This document shows, piece by piece, positions 28,463 through 37,878 of a stretch of DNA of 64,000 nucleotides. The position numbers and the translations under genes were made by a program. Below the pieces are notes generated by a model. The model saw only the letters and a program-made list of their open reading frames with translations, was not told where the DNA came from and made no database searches. Positions within the stretch are counted from its first letter, which is position 1; each line of letters begins with the position of its first letter. Origin of the DNA: an uncultured Paracoccus sp. (GTDB lineage: Bacteria > Pseudomonadota > Alphaproteobacteria > Rhodobacterales > Rhodobacteraceae); the NCBI RefSeq assembly GCF_947487305.1, contig NZ_CANKWH010000001.1, positions 1 to 64,000 of the forward strand, given 5' to 3'.

Positions 28463-28691
28463 GTTTATCTGTGCTCCCTTTGCCTATTCGCTGATATTGA
28501 TCGCACAAAATAGTGCATTCTGATATTTAAGTGGCTGATTAGGATTCTAGCTGACGCACATCAGTAAACAAGCTCAAGCGGTGCACGGCAACGCAGCTTT
28601 CCCGATGTCGCATAAGACATTGATGTCGCCGATGGGCCACGAGCAAACATTCCCCTCCCGGCCCCGCAACCTCCCACCCGCATCACTCACG
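28463..28691. other. Gene-free AT-rich stretch upstream of the orphan gene
   Basis: Between the orphan gene and the clpX terminator I see no credible gene. The first ~100 bases are AT-rich and would hold the orphan gene's promoter. The rest contains repeated GATGTCGC words and returns to the usual composition near 28640. It looks like a small insertion scar. Confidence 0.4.
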
Positions 28692-28716
28692 AAAAAGGGC
28701 CGCCCTGCGGCGGCCC
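28692..28716 (-). terminator. Rho-independent terminator of clpX
   Basis: GGGCCGCC (28697-28704) pairs with GGCGGCCC (28709-28716) around CTGC. On the minus strand the stem is followed by five T residues (28692-28696). It lies 25 bases past the clpX stop. Confidence 0.85.
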
Positions 28717-28741
28717 CCTGTATCTCGTCCGCCCCCCAGCC

Positions 28742-30007
<1,266 letters not shown>

Positions 30008-30181
30008 CGACTTTATTCCTTCCATCGCCTCGGGGCACCCCCGCCCCTTGGCCCGTGCAGGCGGATCCTGATCCGCCCGAATTGCCCCCGACCGGCCCGC
30101 AGAACGACCGGGCCGGGCCTTGCGTCTATGTTAGGGTTCGCCGCGTCGCGTCACAATCCCCAATACGTCGAGCATTCGGGC

Positions 30182-30814
30182 CTATTTCTTCTCGGGTTCG
30201 GCCTTGCCGCGCGGCGCCAGAACCTCGTCGATCAGGCCCCAGTCCTTCGCCTCTTCCGGCGACATGTAGCTGTCGCGGTCCAGCGCGGTCTCGACCTCTT
30301 CCAGGGTGCGGCCGGTATGCTTGACATAGATCTCGTTCAGCCGCCGCTTCAGGCTTTCGGTCTCCTTGGCCTGGATCAGCAGATCGGTCGCCGTGCCGCG
30401 GAAGCCGCCCGAGGGCTGGTGCACCATGATCCGGCTGTTCGGCAGCGAATAGCGCAACCCCTTCTCGCCCGCCGTCAGCAGAAGCGAGCCCATCGACGAG
30501 GCCTGACCCACCACCAGCGTCGAGACGCGCGGGCGGATGTATTGCATCGTGTCATAGATCGACAGGCCCGAGGTCACGACACCCCCGGGGCTGTTGATGT
30601 ACATGCTGATGTCCTTCGAGGGGTTTTCCGCCTCGAGAAACAAAAGCTGCGCCGAGATCAGCGTGGCCATGCCGTCATGCACGGGACCCGCCACGAAGAT
30701 GATCCGTTCCTTCAGCAGGCGCGAGAAGATGTCATAGGCCCGTTCCCCGCGCGAGGTCTGTTCGACGACCATGGGGACAAGGGTGTTCATGTAGATTTCT
30801 GCCGGATTGCTCAT
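30182..30814 (-). CDS. clpP: ATP-dependent Clp protease proteolytic subunit
   Basis: A 210-residue serine protease subunit. The triad is Ser107 (GQASSMGS), His132 (MVHQPSGG) and Asp181. The N-terminal [26 protein letters not shown] is typical. ATG 30814 is chosen on family length over a frame extending into pth. It partners ClpX, whose gene lies downstream, and may also receive substrates marked by Aat through ClpA (not in this window). Confidence 0.98.
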   Translation of the reverse strand: MSNPAEIYMNTLVPMVVEQTSRGERAYDIFSRLLKERIIFVAGPVHDGMATLISAQLLFLEAENPSKDISMYINSPGGVVTSGLSIYDTMQYIRPRVSTLVVGQASSMGSLLLTAGEKGLRYSLPNSRIMVHQPSGGFRGTATDLLIQAKETESLKRRLNEIYVKHTGRTLEEVETALDRDSYMSPEEAKDWGLIDEVLAPRGKAEPEKK

Positions 30815-30968
30815 CTGTCTTCCTTGCCTGATTGTCCGTTCCGCACGATTCGCCCCGGGTCGAGGTCCAAAGGCATAGACGCGAAAGGTTGACAGAGTCT
30901 TAGTAACGGGCGAGGTCCGCTGCAAGGGACGGATGTGAATTGCCCCGCGACCGGGGCCGGAGGTTTGG

Positions 30969-31676
30969 ATGAAACTGTTCGTGGGGCTGGGCAATCCCGG
31001 CGCGAAATATGCCGCGAACCGCCACAATATCGGCTTCATGGCGCTGGACCGGATCGCCGGGGATCACGGCTTCGGCCCGTGGAAGCCGCGCTTCCAGGGG
31101 CTGTTCTCTGAAGGCCGGCTGGGGTCCGAGCGGGTGGCGCTGTTGAAGCCGCAGACCTTCATGAATCTCTCGGGGCAATCCGTGGGCGAGGCGATGCGCT
31201 ATCTGAAGCTGGAGCCGGCGGATGTGGTGGTCTTCCATGACGAGCTGGACCTTGCGCCGGGCAAATGCCGGGTGAAGCAGGGCGGCGGCCATGCCGGGCA
31301 TAACGGGCTGCGCTCGATCCACCAGCATCTCGGCGCCGACTATGGCCGGGTGCGGCTGGGGATCGGCCATCCGGGGCACAAGGACCGCGTGGCAGGCTAC
31401 GTGCTGTCGGATTTCGCCAAGGCCGAGCAGGACGGGCTCGATGACCTGCTGCGCGGCATCTCGGACGGTGCGGCCGATCTGGCGGCGGGCGATGGCGGGC
31501 GGTTCCAGAATGCCGTGGCGCGACGCGTGGCACCCTCGCGGAATGACGAGGCGGCGGCGAAGCCTGCGGCGGAGGGGAAGACCCCTGCCCCGCCAAAGCC
31601 TGCCGAACCCGAGGCTCCCGAGGCGCCGCAGAGCTTCGGCGACAGGCTGAAATCGCTGGCCGATCGCTTCCGGTGA
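30969..31676 (+). CDS. pth: Peptidyl-tRNA hydrolase
   Basis: The enzyme frees tRNA from peptidyl-tRNA that drops off ribosomes. The active-site Asn9 and His19 ([16 protein letters not shown]), TFMNLSG, FHDELDL and [12 protein letters not shown] motifs are intact. At 235 residues it is longer than the usual ~190; residues from about 190 are an Ala/Pro/Glu-rich tail ending in a short amphipathic helix, a common alphaproteobacterial extension. GGAGG precedes the ATG. The stop overlaps the next gene in GTGA. Confidence 0.96.
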   Translation: MKLFVGLGNPGAKYAANRHNIGFMALDRIAGDHGFGPWKPRFQGLFSEGRLGSERVALLKPQTFMNLSGQSVGEAMRYLKLEPADVVVFHDELDLAPGKCRVKQGGGHAGHNGLRSIHQHLGADYGRVRLGIGHPGHKDRVAGYVLSDFAKAEQDGLDDLLRGISDGAADLAAGDGGRFQNAVARRVAPSRNDEAAAKPAAEGKTPAPPKPAEPEAPEAPQSFGDRLKSLADRFR

Positions 31677-32749
31677 CGGTCCGCAGCGCCTTTGCCGATC
31701 AGGCGGTCTCCTGCCGCACGCTCGGATCGGAACTGACGGCGCGGGTGGTCGAGCGGCTTGGCACGGCGCTGCAGGTTTCTCAGGGGCCGGTGGCGGCGCG
31801 GGTGCTGGGCTGGCCGGGCGATGCCTCGTCGCGCGGGGCTTCGGTGCCCTTGCGGCTGGCCGGGGCGCTGCATCACCTGGTCCTCTCGGGTCGCACACCG
31901 GCGCTCGCCGCCGCCTATGCGGTGGGCGATCCGCCGGTCGAGACCATGCTGGCCGCCATAGCCGCGCATGAGGCGCTGGTGCTGGACTGGCTCGACAGCC
32001 CGCCTCAGACGAACGAGGTCGGGCGCTCGGCCGTCCTGATCGCGGCGGCGCGGTTTCTGACCGGGTTGCATCCCCTGCCCTTCGAACTCTTGGAACTGGG
32101 GGCTTCGGCGGGGCTGAACCTGAATTTCGCGCGCTATCGGCTGGCGCCGGACCGGGGCGCTGCCCGTCGCCGATTGGTTCTCGAACCAGTGGCGCACCAA
32201 TCGGCAACCCCCGAGATATTTCTGCCAGGTGAAGTTGTGCTTTCGCCTCGGTGGACCGGAGAGTTCCCCGAGACAGAGTTTGTGGTTGCTGCCGCCGAAG
32301 GTGTCGACCTGCGGCCCGTCGATCCGGTGACGGGCGCCGAGCGTCTCCTGGCCTATTGCTGGGCCGATCAACCGGAACGGCTGGCCCGGCTGCGGGCGGC
32401 GCTGGCGGTTGCCAAGGTGCATCCGGTGCCGGTCCATGAGGGCGATGCCGCCGGCTGGCTGCAGGCGCGGCTGGTAGACCCCGCGCCCGGGCGGCTGCGC
32501 TTGGTCTATCACACCGTCGCCTGGCAATATTTCCCGCCCGAGACGCAGGCGGCTTGCGAAGCCAGCCTGCAGGCGGCGGGGGCGCGGGCATCCGTGAATG
32601 CACCCCTGGCCCATCTGTCGATGGAGGCGGATGGCGGGCGCGGCGCGGCGCTGCAATTGCGGCTCTGGGACGGGGCGTTTCATGGCTGGTCGCTGGCGCG
32701 CGCGGATTTCCATGGCCGTTGGGTCGACTGGCAGCCTCGGCCACATTGA
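31673..32749 (+). CDS. DUF2332 family protein
   Basis: A 358-residue cytosolic protein of the DUF2332 family, starting with GTG that overlaps the pth stop. The segment [20 protein letters not shown] resembles the glycine-rich first motif of SAM-dependent methyltransferases, and [11 protein letters not shown] and a C-terminal WDGAFHGW segment follow. A methyltransferase role is inferred from this motif only. Coupling with pth suggests co-expression rather than shared function. Confidence 0.85.
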   Translation: MTVRSAFADQAVSCRTLGSELTARVVERLGTALQVSQGPVAARVLGWPGDASSRGASVPLRLAGALHHLVLSGRTPALAAAYAVGDPPVETMLAAIAAHEALVLDWLDSPPQTNEVGRSAVLIAAARFLTGLHPLPFELLELGASAGLNLNFARYRLAPDRGAARRRLVLEPVAHQSATPEIFLPGEVVLSPRWTGEFPETEFVVAAAEGVDLRPVDPVTGAERLLAYCWADQPERLARLRAALAVAKVHPVPVHEGDAAGWLQARLVDPAPGRLRLVYHTVAWQYFPPETQAACEASLQAAGARASVNAPLAHLSMEADGGRGAALQLRLWDGAFHGWSLARADFHGRWVDWQPRPH

Positions 32750-32788
32750 TCCCTTGGCGGCAGGGCGGTGGCGGGGTAGCCTCGCAGC

Positions 32789-33178
32789 ATGAAACACCCA
32801 TCCGTCAACGTGCTGGGCGGCGAGTTGCACCCCTGTTCCAGCGATCCGCTGACCGGCTTCTACCGGGACAGCTGCTGCAATACCGGCCCCGAGGATGCGG
32901 GCAGCCACACGGTCTGCGTCGTGGTCACTGCCGAATTCCTCGCGCTGTCGAAATACTTGGGCAACGACCTGTCGACACCCCGGCCCGAATACCGTTTCGC
33001 CGGGCTGAAGCCGGGCGACCGCTGGTGCCTCTGCGCCGCACGCTTCCTGCAGGCGGCCGAGGAGTTCGCCGCCCCCAAGGTGGTGCTCGAGGCGACCCAT
33101 GCACGGGCAGTTGATATCGTGCCGCTGGAACTGCTGAAGGCCCATGCGGTTGAACCGGGACCCCACCCGGAGGACTGA
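32789..33178 (+). CDS. DUF2237 family protein
   Basis: A 129-residue protein of the DUF2237 family with the characteristic NVLGGELHPCSSDPLTGFYRDSCCNT opening and a middle GDRWCLCAARF. Five conserved Cys suggest metal or redox chemistry, though no function is established. The next gene starts one base after its stop, so the two are probably in one transcript. Confidence 0.88.
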   Translation: MKHPSVNVLGGELHPCSSDPLTGFYRDSCCNTGPEDAGSHTVCVVVTAEFLALSKYLGNDLSTPRPEYRFAGLKPGDRWCLCAARFLQAAEEFAAPKVVLEATHARAVDIVPLELLKAHAVEPGPHPED

Positions 33179-33179
33179 C

Positions 33180-33833
33180 ATGCCCCGCCTGACCGCCCTC
33201 GCCCTGCTGGCCGCGCTGGCTGCACCCGCCCATGCCCAATCCTCGGGCGATGCCAACCCCGAGGCCGCTGTCGCCGAGGACCAGACGCAGCGGCAACTGC
33301 CCGATGGCTCGACCCTGCGCGCCGATGACCTGCGCCGGCTCAACGGCGCCGATCGCGCCTATGGCGCGGCGCTGCGGCAGGCGATGGCCGATGCCGCGCC
33401 CGGCGATCTGGACCGGCTGCTGCCCGCCCTGCGCGGCGCGCCAATGCCGGCGGCCGAGGCGCTGGCAGCGATGCCGGGGGACTGGTCCTGCCAGATGATG
33501 AAGGTGGGCGGCGGCCTGGCCCTGACCATCTACCAGCCCTTCGCCTGCCGCGCCGACGATCAGGGCGGGTTCCAGAAACTGACCGGCTCGCAGCGGACCA
33601 AGGGCAAGCTGTTCGAGCGGGAGGGCCGGCTGATCTATGTCGGCACCGGCTATACCTGGGACCGCGAGCCGATCCCCTATGCCGATCTGCCCGAGGTGGT
33701 GGACGGCAGCAGTGATGTGCAGATGCTGCCCGAGGTTGGCGTGGTGGAACTCACCGGCGCGGACCGCGGGCGGATCCTCTTTCCCGACCCCTACCTGGAA
33801 TCGGTCATGAATGTTCTGGTGCTGCGGCGCTGA
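33180..33833 (+). CDS. DUF4893 exported protein
   Basis: A 217-residue protein with a signal peptide cut after AHA (about residue 19). The mature part has an N-terminal helical lead with the DDLRRLNGADRAYGAALRQAM region and a beta-rich C-terminal domain including WSCQMMKVGG and YTWDREPIPYADLP, matching DUF4893. ATG 33180 follows the DUF2237 stop by one base; a longer frame lies within that gene. The 3' end overlaps the convergent LuxR-type gene by 29 bp. Confidence 0.83.
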   Translation: MPRLTALALLAALAAPAHAQSSGDANPEAAVAEDQTQRQLPDGSTLRADDLRRLNGADRAYGAALRQAMADAAPGDLDRLLPALRGAPMPAAEALAAMPGDWSCQMMKVGGGLALTIYQPFACRADDQGGFQKLTGSQRTKGKLFEREGRLIYVGTGYTWDREPIPYADLPEVVDGSSDVQMLPEVGVVELTGADRGRILFPDPYLESVMNVLVLRR

Positions 33834-34383
33834 TCGCGGCCCGATCCGGCGCTGAAACGGCGGCGGGCATCAGGTCGGGGTCGAACATGTCCTCGATGAA
33901 GAGGCTCAGCAGCTGGTGGCGGTTGGCGACCCCGGCCTTGCGGTAGACCGCCACCGCCTGCGCCTTGATCGTGCCCTCCGAGGTGCCGCGCAGCCCGGCG
34001 ATCTCGGCCACCGACAGGCCCTTGATCGAGAACAGCGCCACCTCGCGCTCGGCCGGTGACAGGCCCCAGTCGGCAAAGCGCTCCAGCGCCAGATCGGCGA
34101 AGGCGGTACGCGCCCGGCGCAGCTTTTCCTCGGCCCGCTGGCGCTGGCGCAGGGATTGAACCAGCATGTGCCCGCCAAGCGCGATGCCGGCGATCAGCCC
34201 CAGCGCCGCGCCAATATCAAGATATTCCAGGTATTCCCAGGCCAGCGGCTCGTAATAGATGCCCAGCACCGACAGCACCATGTCGCGGACCAGGTAGATC
34301 GCGCAGAGCGATTGCAACGCCAGGATCGCGATCAGGGGGGCGTGCTTCAGCAGGTGGCCCGATGAGGAGACCCGGTCAGTCAT
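33805..34383 (-). CDS. Membrane-anchored LuxR-type regulator 1
   Basis: A 192-residue protein with two membrane helices (about residues 14-40 and 52-75), a short coiled linker (RQRQRAEEKLRRARTAFADLAL) and a C-terminal GerE/LuxR helix-turn-helix (LSPAEREVALFSIKGLSVAEIAGL...IKAQAVAVYRKAGV). There is no receiver or autoinducer domain. Its closest relative in the window is the regulator at 35907, alike from the second helix to the end. Its ATG overlaps the stop of the PepSY-like gene by 8 bp, so the two are co-translated. A signal relayed across the membrane from that exported partner is my inference. Confidence 0.85.
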   Translation of the reverse strand: MTDRVSSSGHLLKHAPLIAILALQSLCAIYLVRDMVLSVLGIYYEPLAWEYLEYLDIGAALGLIAGIALGGHMLVQSLRQRQRAEEKLRRARTAFADLALERFADWGLSPAEREVALFSIKGLSVAEIAGLRGTSEGTIKAQAVAVYRKAGVANRHQLLSLFIEDMFDPDLMPAAVSAPDRAAISAAAPEHS

Positions 34384-34915
34384 CGTCCCCATCGTCGCTG
34401 TCACTGTCGCTGTCACTGTCGCTGTCGCTGTCGCCACCGCCGCCGGAACCGGAACGGTCGTCGTCATCGCCGCCACCGCTGCCCGAGCCGGAACGGTCGT
34501 CATCCTCGCCGTCGTCACCGCCGCTGCCGGACCCGGAACTGTCGTCGCCGTCATCCTTGTCGTCGTCCTTGCCGTCGTCGTCCTCGCCGTCGTCATCTCC
34601 GCGGTCGCCGACCCGGGCGATGCTGACACCGTGGTCGCCGCCGTTATCCTCGCGCACCAGATCGCGCAGCAGCGCCCCGTTGCGCGGGTCGATGACGATC
34701 TCACGCTCATGCCCGTTGCCGCGCGCGGTGACGACGACCTTGCCCAGAAGGGTGCGCCGCACCTCGATCTGGCGATAGCCCTGTGCCCGCAGCTGCTGGC
34801 TCACCTGCGCCGCGACATCCGGCGGTGCCGCCACCAGCTGCGCCGGCGGAAGCGCCAGCGCCACGGCCAGAGACAGAGCCTTCATGCCGGTCAAAATGGT
34901 CTTGTGCCGCCTCAC
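34376..34915 (-). CDS. Exported PepSY-like protein with Asp/Ser/Gly-rich tail
   Basis: A 179-residue protein with a signal peptide (KALSLAVALALPPAQLVAA) and one PepSY-like unit at about 34-90 (QQLRAQGYRQIEVRRTLLGK...REIVIDPRNGALLRDL). Residues ~105-179 are low complexity: Asp/Gly/Lys, then Ser-Gly-Asp, then six Asp-Ser pairs. The start is GTG 34915 with GAGG nine bases upstream; ATG 34885 would also give a signal peptide but has no ribosome site. It is coupled to the LuxR-type gene downstream. The tail might bind divalent cations; that is a guess from charge. Confidence 0.75.
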   Translation of the reverse strand: MRRHKTILTGMKALSLAVALALPPAQLVAAPPDVAAQVSQQLRAQGYRQIEVRRTLLGKVVVTARGNGHEREIVIDPRNGALLRDLVREDNGGDHGVSIARVGDRGDDDGEDDDGKDDDKDDGDDSSGSGSGGDDGEDDDRSGSGSGGGDDDDRSGSGGGGDSDSDSDSDSDSDDGDDD

Positions 34916-34943
34916 GCTCGGTATCCTCGTCTGGTGAAGGATC

Positions 34944-35035
34944 GGGGCGGCAGGCGCCGCCCCTCTCCATTCTCTGCTCTGACAGGTTCTGCCGCAAGTC
35001 TCGATCCGGAACGGCAGGCCTGTTGCCGCCGGATC
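34944..35035 (-). terminator. Two hairpins between the Asp-Arg and Asp-Ser tail genes
   Basis: GATCCGG (35003-35009) with inner CGGCA pairs with TGCCG and CCGGATC (35024-35035). A second stem, GGGGCGGC (34944-34951) with GCCGCCCC (34956-34963), lies nearer the downstream gene. Neither has a T-run, so attenuation or partial termination is as likely as full termination. Confidence 0.45.
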
Positions 35036-35050
35036 ATCGCTCTGCCGCGC

Positions 35051-35569
35051 TCAGTCCCGGTCGTCATCCCGGTCGTCATCCCGGTCGTTGCGGTCATCAT
35101 CGCGGTCATCGCGGTCGTCATGATCGCCCCGGTCGTCGTCGCGATCATCGCGGTCATCGTCCCGGTCGTCATGGTCGTCGCGATCATCCCGGTCGTCATC
35201 GCGATCATCGCGGTCGTCATCGCGGTCATCGTCACGATCATCCCGATCATCGCGATCATCCCGGTCATCGCGATCATCGTACCAGTCGTCGCGGTCATCC
35301 GCCGCCTTGCCGCCCGGCACGCGCTCGCGTTCCTGCTTCACCACCGCGCCGGTGGCCGGGTCATAGGTCACTTCCAGCTTTTCCTCGCCGCGCCAGCCCT
35401 CGATCTCCAGCCGGCCATCGTCGCGCTTCACCTCGATATTGGTGAATCCCTGATCGGTCAGCGACCGGACAGCGTTGTCGGTGTTCATGGTCTGGGCCGA
35501 GGCCGCCGTCACGCCACCGACCAGTCCGGCGGTCAGCAGTGCGGTGGTAAGGGTCAAAATCCTGCGCAT
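35051..35569 (-). CDS. Exported PepSY-like protein with (Asp-Asp-Arg)n tail
   Basis: A 172-residue protein: signal peptide (to ASAQ, residue 26), one PepSY-like unit (about 30-80, LTDQGFTNIEVKRDDGRLEIEG...VTYDPATGAVVKQ), then residues 91-172 made almost only of Asp (55) and Arg (21) in DDR and DDDR units. AAGGAGCG precedes the ATG. It is not coupled to a LuxR gene but lies between the two PepSY-LuxR pairs. The tail should be an extended polyampholyte. The core QGF-x2-I motif is shared with the other PepSY-like proteins of the cluster. Confidence 0.8.
   Translation of the reverse strand: MRRILTLTTALLTAGLVGGVTAASAQTMNTDNAVRSLTDQGFTNIEVKRDDGRLEIEGWRGEEKLEVTYDPATGAVVKQERERVPGGKAADDRDDWYDDRDDRDDRDDRDDRDDDRDDDRDDRDDDRDDRDDHDDRDDDRDDRDDDRGDHDDRDDRDDDRNDRDDDRDDDRD
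35054..35299 (-). repeat. Tandem 9/12-bp repeat encoding the Asp-Arg tail
   Basis: The 246 bases coding for residues 91-172 are an irregular tandem array of 9- and 12-bp units (GAYGACCGN with or without an extra GAY). Unit lengths are multiples of three, so slippage would change tail length without breaking the frame. Confidence 0.8.
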
Positions 35570-35906
35570 CGTCTCGCTCCTTCTTTTTCGCGGGCCGGGT
35601 CATCCCGGCATGGGCAAGACTAGGCAGGCTGTCGCGGACCCCGCTATTGGTCGACGGTCGGAAATTCGGCCAATAAACTTAAGATTAGTGTTCGGTTCCG
35701 GCCTTTGCGGGAGCGGATTCCGGGTGAACCCTGGGGGTTTGGCCGTTCATTGCCCACAGATGAACTGGCAAGGTGCGGGGTCATCGACTGTCTTCGGCCT
35801 TCGCCGGGCGTTGCGGCGCTGCCGTGAAGAATCACACCCAGGGCGCGTCGGTCCAGTCCGAGGACAAGACCGCATCCCCAAATTCCGGGATCGGACGGCA
35901 GGTATC
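35570..35906. promoter_or_regulatory. 337-bp intergenic region with a TAAAC-N4-G-TTAG palindrome
   Basis: There is no credible gene here. At 35672-35689, AATAAAC-TTAA-GATTAGT matches, at 10 of 14 arm positions, the perfect palindrome upstream of the acidic-repeat gene (37744-37761). It lies about 100 bp before the ATG of the Asp-Arg tail gene and could be its operator. The part nearer 35906 is ordinary high-GC sequence. Confidence 0.4.
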
Positions 35907-36488
35907 TCAGGCGACGCTGCGGGAGGGGTTTCCCGCAGCCTCGGAGGCAGGCTTGCCCAGGCTAAGCGGGTCGTCGTCGCGCATCAACTCTTCGATGAAA
36001 AGGCTCAACAGCTGCGTCCGGCCACTGACGCCGGCCTTGCGATAGATCGCGTTGGTCTGCGCCTTCACCGTTCCGTCCGAAGTCTCGCGCAGGGTCGCGA
36101 TCTCGGCCGTGGACATGCCCTTGATCGCGAACATCGCCACATCGCGTTCGGCCGGGGTCAGCCGCCATTCGGCAAAGCGCTGGTTCAGGATCTCGGCAAA
36201 CGCGCCCGAAGCCCGGCGCAGCCGTTCCTCGACCGCGTTGCGTTCGGCCACGGCCATGCGCAGCGCCCAGGCCCCCAGCGCGATCCCGATCACCAGACCA
36301 AGAGCGGCCCCCAGTTCCAGCATCTCGCGGGACCGCCAGCTGAGCGGTCTGGTTTCCAGCCCGATCACCGAGGACAGGATATCCGCGATGAAAACAGCGG
36401 CGCAGAGAACCTGGAACAACAAAAGCAGTGTCAGGCCCAACCGCTTTCTGGTCAGGAACCTGCGCAAGCCGGACGTTCTCGACCTCAT
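35907..36488 (-). CDS. Membrane-anchored LuxR-type regulator 2
   Basis: A 193-residue paralogue of the regulator at 33805: two membrane helices (about 17-43 and 55-79; LELGAALGLVIGIALGAW versus LDIGAALGLIAGIALGGH), a linker (EERLRRASGAFAEI) and a C-terminal LuxR helix-turn-helix (LTPAERDVAMFAIKGMSTAEIATLRETSDGTVKAQ split over ~120-160). It overlaps the upstream PepSY-like gene in ATGA (36485-36488). With the pair at 33805-34915 it forms a duplicated two-gene module. No receiver domain is present, so activation must come through the membrane segment, a partner or oligomerisation. Confidence 0.85.
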   Translation of the reverse strand: MRSRTSGLRRFLTRKRLGLTLLLLFQVLCAAVFIADILSSVIGLETRPLSWRSREMLELGAALGLVIGIALGAWALRMAVAERNAVEERLRRASGAFAEILNQRFAEWRLTPAERDVAMFAIKGMSTAEIATLRETSDGTVKAQTNAIYRKAGVSGRTQLLSLFIEELMRDDDPLSLGKPASEAAGNPSRSVA

Positions 36489-36916
36489 TTGGGCTCCGTC
36501 AGATCGATTCCATCTTCGATCGATGCCTCGAGGTCGCGTGTCATCCCGATCGCACCAGTCTCGTCTTCCTGCCCGACCGCCTCGACATCACTGCCATCCC
36601 TGAGGCGGTGGGTCTCCTCGCCCCCCGTTTCATCATCATGGTCGTCCGAGGCCAGCTGGCTGAAATTGCTGCGCAGGTCGCGCAGGATCTCGCCGGTCTT
36701 CGGATTGATGACGATCTCGCGGTGCATGTCGCCGCGTTCCGCCGTGAAGCGCAGCCGGCCCAGCCATGTGCGCGAGGCCTCGATCTCGTCATATCCCTGA
36801 TCGCGCAGTTGCGAAACGACCTGGCTGCTCAGGCGGTTGTCGCCGGCCTGTGCCAGCGCCGGCGTCGCCACCATTGTCGCCATCAAGGAAGCCAAGACGC
36901 AGAACCAACGTTTCAT
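36485..36916 (-). CDS. Exported PepSY-like protein paired with regulator 2
   Basis: A 143-residue protein with a signal peptide (to ALAQ, residue 23) and one PepSY-like unit (28-82: SQLRDQGYDEIEASRTWLGR...HREIVINPKTGEILRDL), aligning closely with the one at 34376. Unlike its relatives its tail (83-143) is acidic but not repetitive. GGAGGTAAC precedes ATG 36916; a 36-codon upstream extension is rejected. It is coupled to the LuxR-type gene. Confidence 0.82.
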   Translation of the reverse strand: MKRWFCVLASLMATMVATPALAQAGDNRLSSQVVSQLRDQGYDEIEASRTWLGRLRFTAERGDMHREIVINPKTGEILRDLRSNFSQLASDDHDDETGGEETHRLRDGSDVEAVGQEDETGAIGMTRDLEASIEDGIDLTEPK

Positions 36917-36941
36917 GTTACCTCCGGTCCCAACGGAAGAA

Positions 36942-36963
36942 CCGGGGCAAGTTCGTGCCCCGG
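36942..36963 (-). terminator. Hairpin upstream of the second PepSY-LuxR pair
   Basis: CCGGGGCA pairs with TGCCCCGG around a 6-nt loop, followed on the minus strand by TTCTTCC. It lies 63 bases after the stop of the acidic-repeat gene and 26 bases before the next ATG, so it could end the upstream transcript or act in the leader of the PepSY gene. Confidence 0.5.
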
Positions 36964-37026
36964 CGTTGAAATTTTCCCGAGTCTGTTGATCGGGAAAGAC
37001 AGCGTCAATCTGCCTTTTCAGCACAG

Positions 37027-37617
37027 TTAGTGGCTGAGATCTTCCGTCTTGAGACGGAGGAACGCGGCCGGCAGGTCATCATTGGAGACCGAGCCAGACT
37101 GATACCCTGCCTGCTCATCCGCCCCGACCTCGCGTCTCAGCCATTCCTTGGGGATATCGCCGGAATCGTCCATTTGCATGACGCTGTCGTCCGTCGGCTC
37201 AACGAATCCGTCGGAGGTGTCGATGAACCCGTCCGCGGGATCTGCGGTTTCGTCCATCGTCTCGACGAAACCGTCGGTGGTATCAACGAAGCCGTCCGCA
37301 GGATCGCCCAGTTCGGGATCGATCCCGTCATCGTCGCCATCGACCTCGACCGCGATCGTTCCGTCTCCGTCTTCCTCGATCACGCCGCCCTCGATGACGT
37401 CCACATCGATCTCGGTCACATCGGAGGGTTCATTCTCGTCGGGAATTTCCGGAACAATCTCGTCCTCGCCCGCCGCAGCCAGCCAGATCTGCCCCGGCCC
37501 GGAAGCATCCGTCGGCATAACCAAATTGCGCGGCATCGGCGTCGCATAGCCGGCCCCTGCGATCAGCACAGAGGCCGCGACACCCGCAAGCAGCCTTTGC
37601 TTCTTCTTTCCGATCAT
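37027..37617 (-). CDS. Exported acidic protein with a 20-21-residue tandem repeat
   Basis: A 196-residue protein with an N-terminal signal (RLLAGVAASVLIAGAGYA) and a very acidic body. Residues 105-125 and 126-145 are a tandem repeat built on DPADGF-[V/I]-DT-[T/S]-DGFVE. No PepSY unit is evident. The last ~40 residues are mixed charge and end in RLKTEDLSH. GGAGAGACAG precedes ATG 37617. It belongs to the cluster by position, export and composition; function is unknown. Confidence 0.7.
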   Translation of the reverse strand: MIGKKKQRLLAGVAASVLIAGAGYATPMPRNLVMPTDASGPGQIWLAAAGEDEIVPEIPDENEPSDVTEIDVDVIEGGVIEEDGDGTIAVEVDGDDDGIDPELGDPADGFVDTTDGFVETMDETADPADGFIDTSDGFVEPTDDSVMQMDDSGDIPKEWLRREVGADEQAGYQSGSVSNDDLPAAFLRLKTEDLSH

Positions 37618-37743
37618 TCTGTCTCTCCGAGAATATGGGCTTCGCCACCCTGGCGATCGCCGTGAGAGCAACTGGCCACCGCGACGGGAGACAGTCCATC
37701 CGAGGCGGGTTTAGGGATGCTGGCCAAGCGTTTATGCGGCGGC

Positions 37744-37761
37744 CCTAAACGGAAGTTTAGG
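37744..37761. promoter_or_regulatory. Perfect palindrome CCTAAAC-N4-GTTTAGG
   Basis: Seven-base arms (37744-37750 and 37755-37761) flank GGAA. A further GTTTAGG half-site lies at 37709-37715. The palindrome is 127 bp before the ATG at 37617, in the otherwise gene-free 37618-37817. A degenerate version precedes the Asp-Arg tail gene. It may be the target of the cluster's LuxR-type regulators. Confidence 0.5.
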
Positions 37762-37814
37762 CCTGTGCGCGGCGCGAAATCCCGGCAAATGCTGGGCTTG
37801 ACCAAGTGCCAAGG

Positions 37815-37848
37815 AAAACGGCCGGGGCGAGAGGTTCGCCCCGGCCGT
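37815..37848 (-). terminator. Rho-independent terminator of the Asp/Gly/Thr tail gene
   Basis: A 13-bp perfect stem (37818-37830 with 37836-37848) with a GAGGT loop is followed on the minus strand by TTTTCC. It ends the transcript of the gene at 37879. Confidence 0.85.
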
Positions 37849-37878
37849 TCCGGTTCAATGGATCAGGTCAGGCCGAAA

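Noticed and set aside
34056..34778. Plus-strand frame with Ser-Leu repeats
   Set aside because: Antisense of the Asp-Ser tail of the gene at 34376; no start signal or domain.
34388..35299. CRISPR-like appearance of short repeats
   Set aside because: Units are 6-12 bp, contiguous and in coding frame, with no spacers and no cas genes.
34631..35623. Long plus-strand frame rich in Val and Ile (VVIPVVIP-type repeats)
   Set aside because: It is the antisense reading of the Asp-Arg repeat; the minus-strand frame has a ribosome site, signal peptide and PepSY core, while this one has none.
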